64,000 nucleotides of DNA from Cytobacillus firmus DS1. Its GTDB lineage: Bacteria; Bacillota; Bacilli; Bacillales; Cytobacillaceae. The stretch covers positions 1-64,000 of the forward strand of contig NZ_APVL01000016.1 in assembly GCF_000565285.1 (NCBI RefSeq), given 5' to 3'. The notes beneath the pieces are model-generated. The model was not told the DNA's origin. It saw only the letters and a list, made by a program, of their open reading frames with translations, and searched no databases. This document shows positions 42,518-51,317 of this stretch, piece by piece; the first letter of the stretch is position 1, and every line of letters begins with the position of its first letter. The position numbers were made by a program, and so were the translations under genes.

Positions 42518-44206
42518 ATGATCAATTTCAAAGCTATTTTCACAGATCAGCTGGCTTCTGTGCTGAATGGGCAGCTTTCAGAGGAAGCCATTTCAGACTT
42601 AATTGAAACGCCAAAGAATCCGGCACATGGTGATCTTGCTTTTCCATGTTTCACACTGGCAAAAGCATTCAGAAAATCACCTGCCTCCATTGCTGAAGAG
42701 ACTGCGGGCCTGATACAGGGACCGCATATCGAAAAAGCAGAGGCTGCGGGTCCTTACATTAACATCTTCTTTTCTAAAGAGTCAGCCGGTGCAATCATAA
42801 TGGAAAAAATCCTGAAAGAAGGAAACGAATTTGGACTGCTGAAGGATGGCGCAGGCAAAACAGCCGTGCTAGATTTCTCTTCGCCCAACATCGCAAAGCC
42901 CTTTTCCATGGGCCATCTCCGGTCAACCGTCATTGGAAATGCCCTCGGAAACCTGGCCGAAAAATGTGGTTATACCGCGGTCAGAATCAACCACTTAGGT
43001 GACTGGGGCACACAATTCGGCAAGCTGATCACCGCTTATAAAAAATGGGGCAATCCGGATAAAGTGAAGGAACATCCGATCAAGGAGCTCCTCAGCCTTT
43101 ATATACAGTTCCATGAAGAAGCAGAGACAGATCCAGCCCTTGAAGATGAGGCACGTTCCTGGTTCAAAGAGCTTGAAAACGGAAATAAAGAAGCACAGGC
43201 ACTATGGAACTGGTTTAGAGATGAATCATTGAAAGAATTTCAGCGGGTTTACGACAGGCTTGGCATTCATTTCAACTCATACAATGGCGAAGCTTTTTAT
43301 AACGATAAAATGAAACCCGTCATAGAGGTGCTGATGGAAAAAGACCTGCTGGCTGAATCAGATGGTGCAGAGGTCGTTCAGCTGCCTGATGAAGACCTGC
43401 CTCCCTGCCTGATCAAAAAATCCGACGGAGCGACTCTGTATGCAACACGGGACCTGGCTGCAGCATTTTACAGAAAAGAAACCTATCAGTTTGATCACTC
43501 CCTATACATCGTCGGTCAGGAACAAAGCATCCATTTCAGGCAGGTTAAAAGCGTTATCAAAAAAATGGGCTATGAGTGGGCGGATAATATGACACATGTC
43601 CCGTTCGGCCTCTATTTGAAAGATGGAAAAAAGATGTCTACCAGAAAAGGCAGGGTCATACTTCTGGAGGAGGTTCTGGATGAAGCAGTTCTTCTCGCAA
43701 AGAACAGCATCGAGTCTAAAAATCCCGGCCTGAAAAATAAAAATGAAGTCGCTGAAGCAGTCGGCATCGGAGCCATTTTGTTCCATGATCTGAAAAATGA
43801 CCGCATGAACAATATTGAATTTTCACTTGAAGATATGCTGACATTTGAAGGAGAGACAGGTCCCTATCTGCAATATACCAATGCCCGGGCCTATTCCCTT
43901 CTCCGCAAGAGTGACCATCTCCCATCTGCCGCAAGCGGGCTATCCGATCCTTACAGCTGGGAAATTATTAAGCTGCTCTATCAATATCCTGAGAAAATCA
44001 GACAATCTTATAGGCAGCTTTCCCCTTCCTTTCTCGCTAAATATCTGATTGGTGTGGCCCAGGCCTTCAATAAATATTACGGGCAGGTAAGAATACTGGA
44101 GAAGGATGCCGGAATCCAGGCAAGACTTGCCCTCGTCAAAGCAGTCACTATTATTCTTACAGATGGCATGCAGACACTCGGCATGAAGGTGCCCCGGCAA
44201 ATGTAA
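42518..44206 (+). CDS. argS: Arginyl-tRNA synthetase
   Basis: 562-residue class I synthetase. N-terminal Add-1 domain (KNPAHGDLAFPCFTLAKAF), HIGH-like motif in FSMGHLRSTVIGNALG, KMSTRKGRVILLEE as the KMSK loop, and the C-terminal anticodon-binding DALR domain (YYGQVRIL...RLALVKAVTIIL). ATG 42518 follows AGGAGGTGTAAT, immediately after the T-box terminator; longer frames run into the leader. Confidence 0.96.
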   Translation: MINFKAIFTDQLASVLNGQLSEEAISDLIETPKNPAHGDLAFPCFTLAKAFRKSPASIAEETAGLIQGPHIEKAEAAGPYINIFFSKESAGAIIMEKILKEGNEFGLLKDGAGKTAVLDFSSPNIAKPFSMGHLRSTVIGNALGNLAEKCGYTAVRINHLGDWGTQFGKLITAYKKWGNPDKVKEHPIKELLSLYIQFHEEAETDPALEDEARSWFKELENGNKEAQALWNWFRDESLKEFQRVYDRLGIHFNSYNGEAFYNDKMKPVIEVLMEKDLLAESDGAEVVQLPDEDLPPCLIKKSDGATLYATRDLAAAFYRKETYQFDHSLYIVGQEQSIHFRQVKSVIKKMGYEWADNMTHVPFGLYLKDGKKMSTRKGRVILLEEVLDEAVLLAKNSIESKNPGLKNKNEVAEAVGIGAILFHDLKNDRMNNIEFSLEDMLTFEGETGPYLQYTNARAYSLLRKSDHLPSAASGLSDPYSWEIIKLLYQYPEKIRQSYRQLSPSFLAKYLIGVAQAFNKYYGQVRILEKDAGIQARLALVKAVTIILTDGMQTLGMKVPRQM

Positions 44207-44207
44207 A

Positions 44208-44234
44208 AGGAGAAGCCGTTATGGCCTCTCCTTC
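44208..44234. terminator. Bidirectional terminator between argS and the TauE-like gene
   Basis: AAGGAGAAGCC-GTTAT-GGCCTCTCCTT, starting right after the argS stop codon. It reaches into the last codons of the convergent gene. Confidence 0.7.
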
Positions 44235-45100
44235 CTTGCCTTTATGCGGGCTTTTGCTTTCTGCATTTTCGCAAGGCTCCGTACTAGAAATCCGCCGACA
44301 AAAATGGCCATCAGCACTAATCCGGTATAATTCAAATGCATTAATTTCAGAATAACACTTGCCACCGTAGCCATATATAAAGCCCCAAGCATATAGGTGA
44401 TCTCTTCATTTTCAAAATAGGAGGTAAGCTTCGCTCCAAACTGTGAGCCAATGAGGCCTCCTCCTACGAGTGAAAGGCCAATCCAATAATCAATGCTGAC
44501 AGTGGAGGCGTATGACAGGAAGCCTGCGGATACGATTAACATGACAGCAAACAAGCTGGTCCCTACTGCTTTTTTCGGCATCATCCCTAAATAAGCGACC
44601 GATAAAGGCACCATAATAAAACCGCCGCCCACCCCTAATGTTGTAGAAACAAATCCTGCAAAAAATCCAATCAGCACCATCTTCACAATGGAAGGAGAAT
44701 GTTCAGAAAAGTGAACGGCATTGGCTGACTTTTCCCTTCTTTTTAACATGCTCAAAGCAAAATAAGACAGCAATATGATATAAAAAACAGGCACTGCCCA
44801 CGTGTCCCAGCCTTTATTCTCAAGAAACAGAACAAATGGATGGGCGGCCTGGGTAGCTGCCATTCCGCTTAATCCAAGTATCAGCCCCTGCTTAAGCTTT
44901 ATATTCTTCAGCCTGATATGAGCGGAGATGCCTGAAAGCGACGTTCCAATCGAAAACAGCAAACTCGTGGTGATCGCTTCTACTGGAGAAAAACCAAAAA
45001 GCATAAGCGTTGGAGTAAGAATAAATCCCCCGCCTACCCCAAAAAAACCCGAGAGCACACTAATAAGCGCCCCGAGAGTAAAAAATAAAACATATTCCAT
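44219..45100 (-). CDS. TauE/SafE family sulfite/anion exporter
   Basis: 293 residues with about eight helices and the paired family repeats GFFGVGGGFILTPTLMLFG (near residue 20) and TTLGVGGGFIMVPLSVAYLG (near residue 160). Members export sulfite or organosulfonates; the substrate here is unknown. Convergent with argS. Confidence 0.9.
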   Translation of the reverse strand: MEYVLFFTLGALISVLSGFFGVGGGFILTPTLMLFGFSPVEAITTSLLFSIGTSLSGISAHIRLKNIKLKQGLILGLSGMAATQAAHPFVLFLENKGWDTWAVPVFYIILLSYFALSMLKRREKSANAVHFSEHSPSIVKMVLIGFFAGFVSTTLGVGGGFIMVPLSVAYLGMMPKKAVGTSLFAVMLIVSAGFLSYASTVSIDYWIGLSLVGGGLIGSQFGAKLTSYFENEEITYMLGALYMATVASVILKLMHLNYTGLVLMAIFVGGFLVRSLAKMQKAKARIKARKERP

Positions 45101-45191
45101 TTATATTCCTCACTAACTGTCTCTGCTATCGGTACTATATCACTTTACCATAATTGGCCACAGTTATACTGAGGTTTTCTACTTTATTTAT

Positions 45192-45206
45192 TTATAATTA
45201 TTATAA
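45192..45206. promoter_or_regulatory. PerR operator (perfect Per box)
   Basis: TTATAATTATTATAA matches the PerR consensus TTATAATNATTATAA exactly. It lies 8 bp upstream of the dps -35 element. Confidence 0.85.
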
Positions 45207-45213
45207 ATAAGTA

Positions 45214-45241
45214 TTGATTATAATTTAATATCTGTTATAAT
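45214..45241 (+). promoter_or_regulatory. Sigma-A promoter of dps
   Basis: TTGATT (45214-45219), 16-bp spacer, perfect TATAAT (45236-45241). Predicted start about 25 bp before the AGGGGG ribosome site. Confidence 0.75.
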
Positions 45242-45271
45242 AAATATATAAATTACTTAGGGGGAATTACG

Positions 45272-45709
45272 ATGGAAAAATTACATGAGGCATTAAACAT
45301 ACAAATTGCTAACTGGAGTGTCCTTTATACGAAATTGCACCGCTACCACTGGTTTGTAAAAGGCCCGCTCTTCTTTACTCTTCATGAAAAGTTCGAAGAA
45401 TTATATAATGAAGCAGCGGAAGTTGTAGATGAGGCAGCAGAACGCCTGCTTGCAATCGGCGGCTCACCGGCAGCAAGCTTAAAGGAATTCTTAAGCATTA
45501 CGACTCTTGAAGAATCTAATGGGGAAAAGAAAGCTGAAGACATGGTTGCCGCTCTTGCTTCAGACTATAAACTTATTAAAGAACAATTAATTTCTTTAGC
45601 CCAGCTTGCCGAGGAGCAGGAAGATCAAGTGACAGGCGACTTCGCCATCGGGTTAATGGAAAAATTGGATACGCATATTTGGATGCTGCAAGCCTACTTA
45701 GGAGAATAA
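45272..45709 (+). CDS. dps: Dps family ferritin-like DNA-binding protein (MrgA-like)
   Basis: 145-residue four-helix Dps protein that stores iron and protects DNA from peroxide. Ferroxidase residues are in LHRYHWFVKGPLFFTLHEKFEELYNEAAEVVDEAAERLLAIGG, the canonical HxxHW and HxxxExxY-D-E pattern. The PerR box at the promoter indicates induction by hydrogen peroxide, as for B. subtilis mrgA. A strong terminator follows. Confidence 0.93.
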   Translation: MEKLHEALNIQIANWSVLYTKLHRYHWFVKGPLFFTLHEKFEELYNEAAEVVDEAAERLLAIGGSPAASLKEFLSITTLEESNGEKKAEDMVAALASDYKLIKEQLISLAQLAEEQEDQVTGDFAIGLMEKLDTHIWMLQAYLGE

Positions 45710-45720
45710 TCGATTTTGGC

Positions 45721-45758
45721 AAGAGAGTCAGTGAGACTAATCACTGGCTCTTATTTTT
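45721..45758 (+). terminator. Terminator of dps
   Basis: AAGAGAGTCAGTGA-GACTAA-TCACTGGCTCTT followed by ATTTTTG. Confidence 0.88.
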
Positions 45759-45847
45759 GTGCTGAAAAATTTTTTGCCCTTTGGACACTCTGAGGTGTTA
45801 TGATTGACCTGATTGTTTCATTTTATTTTCAGAAAGGAGACTCCATA

Positions 45848-46741
45848 ATGGCAAACTTAAAATATTCATTCTTTATTTTTCTGGGCGCATGCAGTTATGG
45901 CATTCTGGCATCCATTGTTAAGCTCGGACTCCAAGCCGGCCACTCTGTTCCCGAACTGACCGGAAGCCAATATTTAATTGGGCTCCTTTTATTATTGCTT
46001 TCTTTTCCATTTATCAAAAGAACGAAAATCACCCTTAAACAAGCGGCAGCTTTGTTATTGACCGGTGCCTCCTTAAGCTTAACGGGCATTCTGTATGGAA
46101 TGAGCCTTGATCGGAACCCGGCCTCCATCGCTGTTGTTCTTTTATTTCAGTTCACCTGGATTGGAATTCTTTTCGAAGCACTATATGAAAAAAAGATGCC
46201 CAGCAAAGCAAAAGTCATTTCTTCGAGTTTACTTATTATAGGAACCGTATTTGCAAGCAATCTGATTAATTCCGGATCACATGCTATTCAGGCGGATGGC
46301 CTGATTTATGGTTTATTATCTGCTGTTACTTTTGCCGTGTTCATTTTTTCAAGCGGCAAGGCAGGCAAAGGAATTCCAACCATCCAGAGAAGCATCTTCA
46401 TCACATTTGGCGGACTTCTTCTGGTTGCAGCTGTTTCAGGCCCCGTCTTAATAAGCGGCGATATTCAGCTTGGGGGACTATGGAAATTCGGGCTGCTGAT
46501 GGCATTGTTCGGCGCCATTTTCCCTATTATATTCTTTGCAATCGGATCACCCCACTTAGAATCAGGGCTTGCCACGATTGTAGGCTCTGCCGAACTTCCG
46601 GCCGCTGTTGCTGCCGCCATGCTGATCCTTGGCGAGAGAATATCAGAAGCACAGACTTTCGGGATAGTACTGATCCTGATCGGAATTAGCATACCGCAGT
46701 TTTCATTTAGAAAAGCAGCAAAAAATCGTTTGAGCACGTAG
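45848..46741 (+). CDS. EamA/DMT family transporter
   Basis: 297-residue drug/metabolite-type transporter with ten helices in two EamA repeats (FIFLGACSYGILASIVKLGLQAG; GSAELPAAVAAAMLILGERISEAQTFGIVLILIGI). The substrate cannot be predicted. ATG 45848 is used: AAAGGAG lies 8 nt upstream, while upstream in-frame ATG codons have no site. Downstream is the second 52-bp repeat array. Confidence 0.88.
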   Translation: MANLKYSFFIFLGACSYGILASIVKLGLQAGHSVPELTGSQYLIGLLLLLLSFPFIKRTKITLKQAAALLLTGASLSLTGILYGMSLDRNPASIAVVLLFQFTWIGILFEALYEKKMPSKAKVISSSLLIIGTVFASNLINSGSHAIQADGLIYGLLSAVTFAVFIFSSGKAGKGIPTIQRSIFITFGGLLLVAAVSGPVLISGDIQLGGLWKFGLLMALFGAIFPIIFFAIGSPHLESGLATIVGSAELPAAVAAAMLILGERISEAQTFGIVLILIGISIPQFSFRKAAKNRLST

Positions 46742-46872
46742 GATTTTTTATAGCGGGATTCGCTGGGCACCGCCTTGGCCGGCGATCTGCTTGACGAAAG
46801 GAGGCTTTGGATGTCATTCCAGGGCCTTTTTCTATGGAGGCTGTTTTTTTGCGGGCATTTATTGCTCTTGCA

Positions 46873-47140
46873 GCTGGGTTCGGACTTTGGATTGATCTTT
46901 TCTGCTTTCTATGTCTCGAGTTGGCGCGGGTTCTGACTCTGACCGGCTCTTTTCTCCTTTCTGTGTCTGAAGTTGAACCGGGTTCTGACTCTGCCTGCTC
47001 TTTTCTCCTTTCTGTGTCCGAAGTTGAACCGGGTTCTGACTCTGGTGCTCCTCTTTCCGCTCTCTGTGTCCGAAGTTGAACCGGGTTCTGACTCTGACGC
47101 TTCTCTATCCTCTTTCTCTGTCCGAAGTAGAACCAGATCC
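46873..47140. repeat. Degenerate ~52-bp tandem repeat array 2
   Basis: GGTTCTGACTCTG or a close variant starts at 46879, 46931, 46983, 47034 and 47086, a period of 51-52 bp, with a decayed unit near 47138. Each unit also carries GTGTC(C/T)GAAGTTGAACC. The core matches array 1 (12167-12392), where the corresponding unit reads GTCCGAACTTCAACC then CTTCTGACTCAG. Frames shift between units, so it does not encode a repeat protein. It accounts for the ~500-bp gap between the EamA gene and the DUF4395 gene. Confidence 0.78.
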
Positions 47141-47248
47141 CGTCCGGTTCCATTCCGGCTGATTTCCAGGCTTTTTCTCTTCACAAAATCAAACAACTTC
47201 AGTAAACTATTAATACCCATAAAACCAATGAGAAAGGTCGGAAAATAA

Positions 47249-47668
47249 ATGGCAAATACACCGGTTTCGATTCCCCGTCCACTCGTAAGAACCAATCAAT
47301 GGTCAATTGTATTAAGTGTTTTAGCTTCGTGGTTTACCGGAGAAGCATGGATTCTCGCCATTCCCCTGCTTGCAGGCGCAATGGGCCTATTGTTCGGTTT
47401 CAATCCAATTATGCGTACAGCAAGGCATTTTCTTAAAAAGAGTCCTTCTGAGTACATTCCCGAAGACTGGGAGCAGCAGCAATTTAATCAGGTGATTGCC
47501 GTTGCCTGCCTGGCCCTTGGTCTGCTCAGCTTTCTGCTGGGCTGGACAGCTGCAGGGTATGTTTTTACAGCTATGGTCGCACTTTCAGCATTTATTGCCA
47601 TTCTGGGATTTTGCATCGGCTGTTTTATCCGCTTTCAGCTTAACCAATATAAATACCGAAAATCGTAA
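47249..47668 (+). CDS. DUF4395 domain membrane protein
   Basis: 139 residues with about four helices (WSIVLSVLASWF, WILAIPLLAGAMGLLFGFNP, IAVACLALGLLSFLLGW, VFTAMVALSAFIAILGFCIGCF). IPRPLVRTNQ near the N-terminus and the GFCIGC motif with cysteines are typical of DUF4395. Homologues are sometimes linked to thiol/sulfur genes, but no function is established. AGAAAGG upstream of the ATG. Confidence 0.82.
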   Translation: MANTPVSIPRPLVRTNQWSIVLSVLASWFTGEAWILAIPLLAGAMGLLFGFNPIMRTARHFLKKSPSEYIPEDWEQQQFNQVIAVACLALGLLSFLLGWTAAGYVFTAMVALSAFIAILGFCIGCFIRFQLNQYKYRKS

Positions 47669-47695
47669 GGCAGCCATCACGGCTGTCTTTTTCGT
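47669..47695 (+). terminator. Terminator of the DUF4395 gene
   Basis: GGCAGCC-ATCAC-GGCTGTC followed by TTTTTCGTTT, directly after the stop codon. Confidence 0.88.
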
Positions 47696-47714
47696 TTCCT
47701 TTTACACCCAGCTA

Positions 47715-47740
47715 GTTTCAAAGGACTTTTTAAGGGGTAC
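47715..47740 (+). promoter_or_regulatory. Candidate sigma-B promoter for the YcgG/YqcI-family gene
   Basis: GTTTCA (47715-47720), 14-bp spacer, GGGTAC (47735-47740), close to the sigma-B consensus. The start would lie about 27 bp before the gene's start codon. Confidence 0.6.
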
Positions 47741-47774
47741 CTATTTCATAAGTAAATCATTTTGAGGTGAAAAA

Positions 47775-48500
47775 ATGAAAACTGCCAGTAAGTTTTTTTT
47801 AACAAAAGAAGATATGACTAACCCCGAGATTGTGCCTGAGTGGGTTATTCAAGAATATAAAACATTTCATGATACAGTTACAGATAAAACCTTCCCGTGC
47901 TATTTTGGAATGACTGCCGAAATGCGCGGTGAATTGAGATATGCCTATATCACAAAGGAAGACTGGTCTAATCTTCCGGAAGCTCTTGAAGCCTTCATAG
48001 AGCTCTTTGACGCACCAAAGCTTATTCGCCATGGCCTGTTTGTATTTGTGGAGCCGGAGAAAGATGAAAAACCGCTTGAACATTACAGAGAGAATTTCTG
48101 GAATATCCTTCAGTATTTGCATAAGGTTGATACAAAGCCTTGGCCGAAGGATTATCCGACAGATCCGGACCATCATTTATGGGCGTTTTCTTTTGCTGAG
48201 GAGCCATTCTTTGTGTTTGGCAATGCGCCTGCATACAAGCAGAGAAAGACGAGGGATCTGGGTAATAGTCTTGTGCTCGGATTCCAGCCGCGACGCATTT
48301 TTGAAGGTCTCGAAGGCACCACTAAAGGCGGCGTCATGTCCAGGGAAAAAGTAAGGGAACGTGTTGAAAAATGGGATGGCCTCCCTACCCATCCAAACAT
48401 CAGCCACTATGGTGATCCTGAACACCGTGAGTGGAAACAATACTTCATCGGTGATGACGTTAAGCCAATTGAAGGGAAATGCCCTTTTCATCATAAATAA
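47775..48500 (+). CDS. YqcI/YcgG family protein
   Basis: 241-residue soluble protein of the YqcI/YcgG family (DKTFPCYFGMTAEMRGELRYAYI; PSDPDHHLWAFSF-like YPTDPDHHLWAFSFAEEPFFVFGNAPAYKQRKTR; LGFQPRRIFEGL; C-terminal GKCPFHHK). The conserved cysteine/histidine pattern hints at a cofactor or metal site, but the function is unknown. Ribosome site GAGGTG. The sigma-B-like promoter suggests stress expression. Confidence 0.85.
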   Translation: MKTASKFFLTKEDMTNPEIVPEWVIQEYKTFHDTVTDKTFPCYFGMTAEMRGELRYAYITKEDWSNLPEALEAFIELFDAPKLIRHGLFVFVEPEKDEKPLEHYRENFWNILQYLHKVDTKPWPKDYPTDPDHHLWAFSFAEEPFFVFGNAPAYKQRKTRDLGNSLVLGFQPRRIFEGLEGTTKGGVMSREKVRERVEKWDGLPTHPNISHYGDPEHREWKQYFIGDDVKPIEGKCPFHHK

Positions 48501-48536
48501 TCTGGCAGTCCCGGTGCAAAGCTGCATACATAAACA

Positions 48537-48562
48537 AGGAACCGTTCTTAGTGATCGGTTCC
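48537..48562. terminator. Bidirectional terminator between YcgG-family and serine hydrolase genes
   Basis: AAGGAACCG-TTCTTAGTGAT-CGGTTCCTT, with TTATTTAT on the plus side. It lies between convergent genes. Confidence 0.85.
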
Positions 48563-49348
48563 TTATTTATGTGTAATATATTGATTAATGCGGCTGCCGA
48601 TTGCGGACATTACTTCTTTGCCGGCCGCCGGATCTTGGAGCCTGTCCACAAGTACTGCAGCGCAGACTGTTTTTCCTTTATGGGTAAATAAGGCGCAATC
48701 ATGCTCTATACCGGGAAGTTCGCCTGTTTTACCCGCAACCATGACTTTTTCCTCGTCTATCGTGTTGGCAAGTTTATTTTTAAACTGCTGGTTTTCCAAT
48801 ATATACAGTGCTTTTTCAGTATACTTCCCTGATAACAGCTTTTGCTCTGCCAATGCCTTTATGCCATACGCCATATCCCTGGCAGTTGTGGTGTTGTCAA
48901 TGCCGCTTTTCAGTGCTTCAAAATCCATCATCTTTCTGCTTAATGATGTATTATTAAACCCCAAATCTTTGAAAAGCTGATTGATTTTCTCTATACCGAT
49001 CAGCTCAATGATAAGATTAGTCGCTGTATTATCAGACACAATGATCATTAGTGTCATTAGGTCTGTCACCTTGATCTTCAAATCTCTGGCCATAGCTTGC
49101 AATACACCCGATCCGCCAACCCGGGCAGAAGCAGTAACTTCCACTTCCTCCTCAAGCTGAAGCAGCTCTTTCTCCGCCTGTAAAAGTCCCGCAAGTAAAA
49201 TCGGCACCTTTATTAAGCTGGCCGAAGAGAAAACGGCATCGGCATCTTTTTCGATGGAACCATCCTCGGTATGGATATATACGGCAACGCGGCCTTTACA
49301 GCAGCTGGCCAATGTAAGAATTTCCGCTTTAAGAGTATGAAAGTCCAT
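48563..49348 (-). CDS. Class A beta-lactamase-like serine hydrolase
   Basis: 261 residues with all three penicilloyl-transferase motifs: S44-L-I-K47, S105-D106-N107 and K207-T208-G209. RKMMDFEALKSG occupies the omega-loop region. There is no signal peptide or lipobox, so it is probably cytoplasmic and not a secreted beta-lactamase. Because it lies next to the ykf genes, a role in murein peptide metabolism is possible but only inferred. It starts 1 bp after the ykfD stop, suggesting the same transcript. Confidence 0.82.
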   Translation of the reverse strand: MDFHTLKAEILTLASCCKGRVAVYIHTEDGSIEKDADAVFSSASLIKVPILLAGLLQAEKELLQLEEEVEVTASARVGGSGVLQAMARDLKIKVTDLMTLMIIVSDNTATNLIIELIGIEKINQLFKDLGFNNTSLSRKMMDFEALKSGIDNTTTARDMAYGIKALAEQKLLSGKYTEKALYILENQQFKNKLANTIDEEKVMVAGKTGELPGIEHDCALFTHKGKTVCAAVLVDRLQDPAAGKEVMSAIGSRINQYITHK

Positions 49349-49349
49349 T

Positions 49350-50360
49350 TTATTTCGCAGCCGCTACTTGAGGCCGGTTATGATCCCCCGTTACTTTTTC
49401 ATTATATAAATGGCAGGCCACAAAGTGATCCTTCTCAATCTCCTGCCACTCAGGCTTCATGGAAGCACAAGCCTCCATCGCATAAGGGCAGCGCGTGCGG
49501 AATACACAGCCGCTTGGCGGATTCATTGGACTTGGGAGCTCCCCTTCCAAAATGATTCTTTCCCGGTTATCCTCGACATCAGGGTCAGGGATGGGAATCG
49601 CCGACAACAAGGCCTGTGTATAAGGATGAAGCGGATTTTTATATAAGTTTTCGCTTGTGGTTAATTCCACTAGATGCCCTAAGTACATAACGCCGATTCT
49701 GTCGCTGATATGCTTAACCATTGAGAGATCATGGGCGATAAATAAGTAGGTCAGCCCTTTTTTCTTCTGGAGCCCCTTAAGCAGGTTCACCACCTGGGCT
49801 TGTACCGAAACATCAAGTGCTGAGATTGGCTCGTCAGCAATAATGAATTCCGGATCCAGCGCCAAAGCACGGGCAATTCCAATTCTTTGCCTCTGTCCGC
49901 CGCTGAATTCATGCGGATAACGGTTGGCATGATCGCGGTTAAGACCTACATCCTCCAGGAGCTGATAGACCCGCTCGAGGCGCTCCCTCTTATTCGGGTA
50001 TAACCCATGAACCTCCATGGGCTCGGAAATAATCTCCTGTACGGTAGAACGCGGATTCAAGGAAGCATACGGATCCTGAAAAATCATCTGCATCTTCCTG
50101 TGAAAAGCAAACCTCTCTTTTTCAGTCATGTTATGGACGTTTTTCCCGTCATAAAGGACTTCACCTTCTGTACGGTTATATAAACCAATGATGGTACGCC
50201 CTGCAGTTGATTTTCCGCAGCCGGATTCACCGACAATCCCGAATGTTTCTCCCTGTTTGATATGGAAGGAGACATCATCAACAGCCTTCAGGGTTTGTCC
50301 TTTTCCCATTGAAAAATGCTTTTTAAGATTGTTGACCTGTAAAAGTGCTTCTTTTGCCAT
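49350..50360 (-). CDS. ykfD: Oligopeptide/dipeptide ABC transporter ATPase (YkfD/OppF-like)
   Basis: 336-residue ABC ATPase of the OppF group: Walker [12 protein letters not shown], signature [15 protein letters not shown], Walker [15 protein letters not shown], and the C-terminal oligopeptide-transporter extension with [14 protein letters not shown] cysteines. It partners DppD to energise the Dpp permease. Last transport gene of the dpp-ykf cluster. Confidence 0.92.
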   Translation of the reverse strand: MAKEALLQVNNLKKHFSMGKGQTLKAVDDVSFHIKQGETFGIVGESGCGKSTAGRTIIGLYNRTEGEVLYDGKNVHNMTEKERFAFHRKMQMIFQDPYASLNPRSTVQEIISEPMEVHGLYPNKRERLERVYQLLEDVGLNRDHANRYPHEFSGGQRQRIGIARALALDPEFIIADEPISALDVSVQAQVVNLLKGLQKKKGLTYLFIAHDLSMVKHISDRIGVMYLGHLVELTTSENLYKNPLHPYTQALLSAIPIPDPDVEDNRERIILEGELPSPMNPPSGCVFRTRCPYAMEACASMKPEWQEIEKDHFVACHLYNEKVTGDHNRPQVAAAK

Positions 50361-50362
50361 GT

Positions 50363-51292
50363 TTATTCCCCCGTCTCTTGCCAGTAACGTCTAGCTGCAC
50401 ATAGTTCCTTTTCATAGATGGTATCTTTCAAGTCGATAATTTCGATGTTTTTACCGGTATTAGGAGAATGAAGCAGCTTTCCACCACCATAATAGATGCC
50501 TACATGATGGAGTTTGCCTTTCCCTTCTTCATAAGCAAAGAATAATAGGTCCCCTGGTTCAATGGCATCCAGTTCGACCGGCTTCCCTGCTTCCGCCTGA
50601 TCATGGGCATCACGGGGAATGATCACTCCATTTGCTTTGCACATCGAATAGCTGAACCCTGAACAGTCATATCCAAAGCTGCTCATGCCGCCCCATAGGT
50701 AAGGCAGGCCTAAAAATTGTTCACCCGCAGCGATGATGTCTCTGCCGCTGCCTTTCCGTATAGCCTCAATTGATTCAAAGACCTTTACGTCAGCAGATAT
50801 TAAGAATCCTTCTCCTTCAGGTGTCTGCACCTGGATCCATTCGGCTTCTTCATTTAAGATTGGAAGTACAGTTTGATAACTTAGAATAAGTTCCGGCTCT
50901 CTGTCAATCGAATAGAGAGTTGCTTTTTTGTTCTGAATGACAGCAGCCTTTTCACTATCAAGCTTCCAACCTTCATTCTGAGTCAGCTGGGCCTTCGGCA
51001 ACCAGCCGGGATATCCTCTCTCGTCCTTTGAAGAGGGCTGGCTCGGAACAACAACATGTACCCATCCACCCTTCTCCTCCAATACAATCACTTCTTCTCC
51101 GTACAGAACTTGTGATTGCACAAGATTCCCGTCGCAAAGCTCCAGCCGGGGCTCATAGGTGAGCTTTTCAAGCCAGGCATCCAGATTAACCGGATTGGTG
51201 ATGGCTTCAAGGTCAATTTCTCTTGATGAATCGCTTGCTGTCCACAAGGTTGCAGCAGGAACCGAAACCAGCCATTTTTGCTTAATTGCCAA
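50363..51292 (-). CDS. ykfC: Gamma-D-glutamyl-L-diamino acid endopeptidase (YkfC, NlpC/P60)
   Basis: 309 residues: two SH3-like domains (about 1-175) and an NlpC/P60 cysteine peptidase ([38 protein letters not shown]; catalytic C in YDCSG, H in [10 protein letters not shown]). It cleaves the D-Glu to diaminopimelate bond of imported murein peptides, releasing L-Ala-D-Glu for YkfB. No signal peptide, so it acts in the cytoplasm. Start is TTG 51292 with GGAGG 8 nt upstream. Confidence 0.93.
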   Translation of the reverse strand: MAIKQKWLVSVPAATLWTASDSSREIDLEAITNPVNLDAWLEKLTYEPRLELCDGNLVQSQVLYGEEVIVLEEKGGWVHVVVPSQPSSKDERGYPGWLPKAQLTQNEGWKLDSEKAAVIQNKKATLYSIDREPELILSYQTVLPILNEEAEWIQVQTPEGEGFLISADVKVFESIEAIRKGSGRDIIAAGEQFLGLPYLWGGMSSFGYDCSGFSYSMCKANGVIIPRDAHDQAEAGKPVELDAIEPGDLLFFAYEEGKGKLHHVGIYYGGGKLLHSPNTGKNIEIIDLKDTIYEKELCAARRYWQETGE

Positions 51293-51317
51293 AACGAACT
51301 CCTCCTTTTTAAAATTG

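Noticed and set aside
12167-47140. CRISPR array
   Set aside because: Units are degenerate throughout with no division into identical repeats and unique spacers, and there are no cas genes.
46707-47295. Arg/Glu- or Ser-rich repeat proteins over array 2
   Set aside because: The ~52-bp period shifts frame in each unit, no ribosome site is seen, and both strands give equally repetitive translations.
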